Assembly (NCBI GenBank): GCA_009746045.1
Contig: RPFO01000082.1
Coordinates: forward strand, 2,318,506-2,382,505
Direction of reading: 5' to 3'
From: Mesostigma viride
Lineage: Eukaryota; Streptophyta; Mesostigmatophyceae; Mesostigmatales; Mesostigmataceae
Length of the DNA stretch: 64,000 bases
Both the position numbers and the translations under genes were made by a program. How positions within the stretch are numbered: the stretch's first letter is position 1; each line of letters begins with the position of its first letter. Under the pieces are notes generated by a model. It had not been told where the DNA came from. It was given only the letters and a program-made list of their open reading frames with translations, and searched no databases. Of the stretch, positions 63,100 through 64,000 are shown piece after piece.

Positions 63100-64000
63100 T
63101 TGGTATCGGAGGATTCTACCTAGGTGTTGGTTGTCTTGACAGTATTAGTTCACGATTAACAATGGAATTCTTGCCAGACCCAGAGAGGGTACGTTATGCT
63201 GTGTATTCGGACAGTTCTTAAGAGTGTGACTCATCCTTATGTGACAGTCTTGCTCTGAGAACTGCCTTGAGCCCATAAGTCTCTAACGTTCCCCAGTCCG
63301 GCATGCGCGACCCATGGAGTGATGAGTAACCCGGAGACACAACCACCGTTATCAAGTAAGAGAGTTGAAGATGCAACCACATCTTTAGCAGCTCAACGGA
63401 CGACCGGTGATGAAAGGGTTTCATCATCTACTCCCAGACGTCAACTATTTGGATTCGTGCAATATTTCATAGACAAGCGTACTTACTTACGGGCTGTCGG
63501 CTGGCTGGCCGCATCGTGCTGAAGTCCGACCACCGCCCTGTCTGTCGTGGCTGCTGACGCCGCAGTCTCCTCCTAGCTCCAAACATCTTTATATATTAGC
63601 ATTACGCAAGTGTTGCTACGTTTCGAGCAGGGCAATGCGGAGTGTTGGTCCAGTAGCTCAGCAGGTCCGGCTCCAGAATCCTGCTAGGAGCTGTTTTTTT
63701 TTCCTGCCGGCTCTGTTTTCCGCCAGGCTGACATGGCGCTACGGGTTATGGCTGAGCCGACGCACTGTTGCTGCCGACGGCACCTATCACCCGGCTTCCG
63801 GGTTGCGGCTGCACGCACGACCACCACCGCGACCGCCTGACTACGTCGCTGTCTCAGGTTGTTTTTTTTCCCGGTGCTGCTTTTCTTTGACGACATTGTT
63901 ACGGTGTGGCTCAGGTTACACCTCGTGTCTTTTGAGGGTGGCTCCGGATGAGCGGACAGTAGGGATTCATGGCTGCCTTTCTTTTTGCATGGGCAGCCTA
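63100..64000 (+). mobile_element. internal part of second Ty3 element, cut by window end
   Basis: TTGGTATCGGAGGAT primer site directly after the LTR, then a leader sharing 'tgtgac.gtcttgctctg' with the first element. From about 63455 the match to the first element's gag is lost, which suggests another insertion. The window ends before any 3' LTR. Confidence 0.75.
63319..63455 (+). pseudogene. gag: gag N-terminus of second Ty3 element
   Basis: MSNPETQPPLSSKRVEDATT ... STPRRQLFGF aligns with MSSSKTQSPLPPTNQGLGDP ... RTPRRQLDFN of the first element. Similarity stops after about 45 codons, and the frame ends at 63522. Confidence 0.65.

Overview
The window reads as nuclear DNA of a green alga or another member of the plant lineage with a repeat-rich genome. 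This is inferred from a GT29 sialyltransferase-like Golgi protein, a spliced coiled-coil gene whose conserved block I recall from land plants, a chromodomain Ty3/gypsy element, CACTA and piggyBac DNA transposons, GT-AG introns and very long simple repeats. I cannot name the species. I see no rRNA, CRISPR array or prokaryotic operon.

Host genes are few: a possible small basic-protein gene (3901-4789, minus), an intronless SP-rich zinc-ribbon protein (6446-7180, plus), a four-exon membrane-anchored coiled-coil gene (24002-29424, minus) and a GT29 sialyltransferase-like gene (30073-31878, plus). The last two are divergent and share a 648-base upstream region.

The rest is layered mobile DNA. From 1 to 20,060 lies a nest of non-LTR retrotransposon copies. 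The dominant family is about 2 kb, begins with CACGAGCC repeats, encodes only an L1-type ORF1 protein, and ends in a stem-loop plus an AATT-type repeat. One copy (10391-12378) keeps an uninterrupted ORF1. Another (17243-19225) is complete and bounded by an 11-bp target duplication. A decayed reverse transcriptase fragment (about 15150-16964) is the only possible helper visible. From 20736 to 22473 is a non-autonomous piggyBac-type element with TTAA flanks.

From 33710 to 56011 is a Ty3/gypsy chromovirus of 22.3 kb with 5-bp target duplications (GAACT), nearly identical LTRs, a primer-binding site, a polypurine tract, gag, a canonical -1 slippery heptamer, protease, RT/RNase H, integrase with chromodomain, and a third open reading frame of unknown function. 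Three insertions interrupt it: about 1.9 kb in gag, a 10.4 kb CACTA-type element in RT, and a 478-bp miniature CACTA element between RNase H and integrase. The Ty3 element sits inside a tandem satellite of about 185 bp. The 10.4 kb CACTA element carries an 840-bp (CATC)n array, several minisatellites, non-LTR tails and gene-like fragments, but no recognisable transposase.

A kilobase of (CCCA)n/(CCCT)n follows (57178-58205), then a piggyBac element with its transposase (58542-61874), and the 5' LTR and gag start of a second Ty3 element (62398 to the window end). Many reading frames are broken by single-base frame changes, several at G or C runs. Some of these may be assembly errors rather than true decay.
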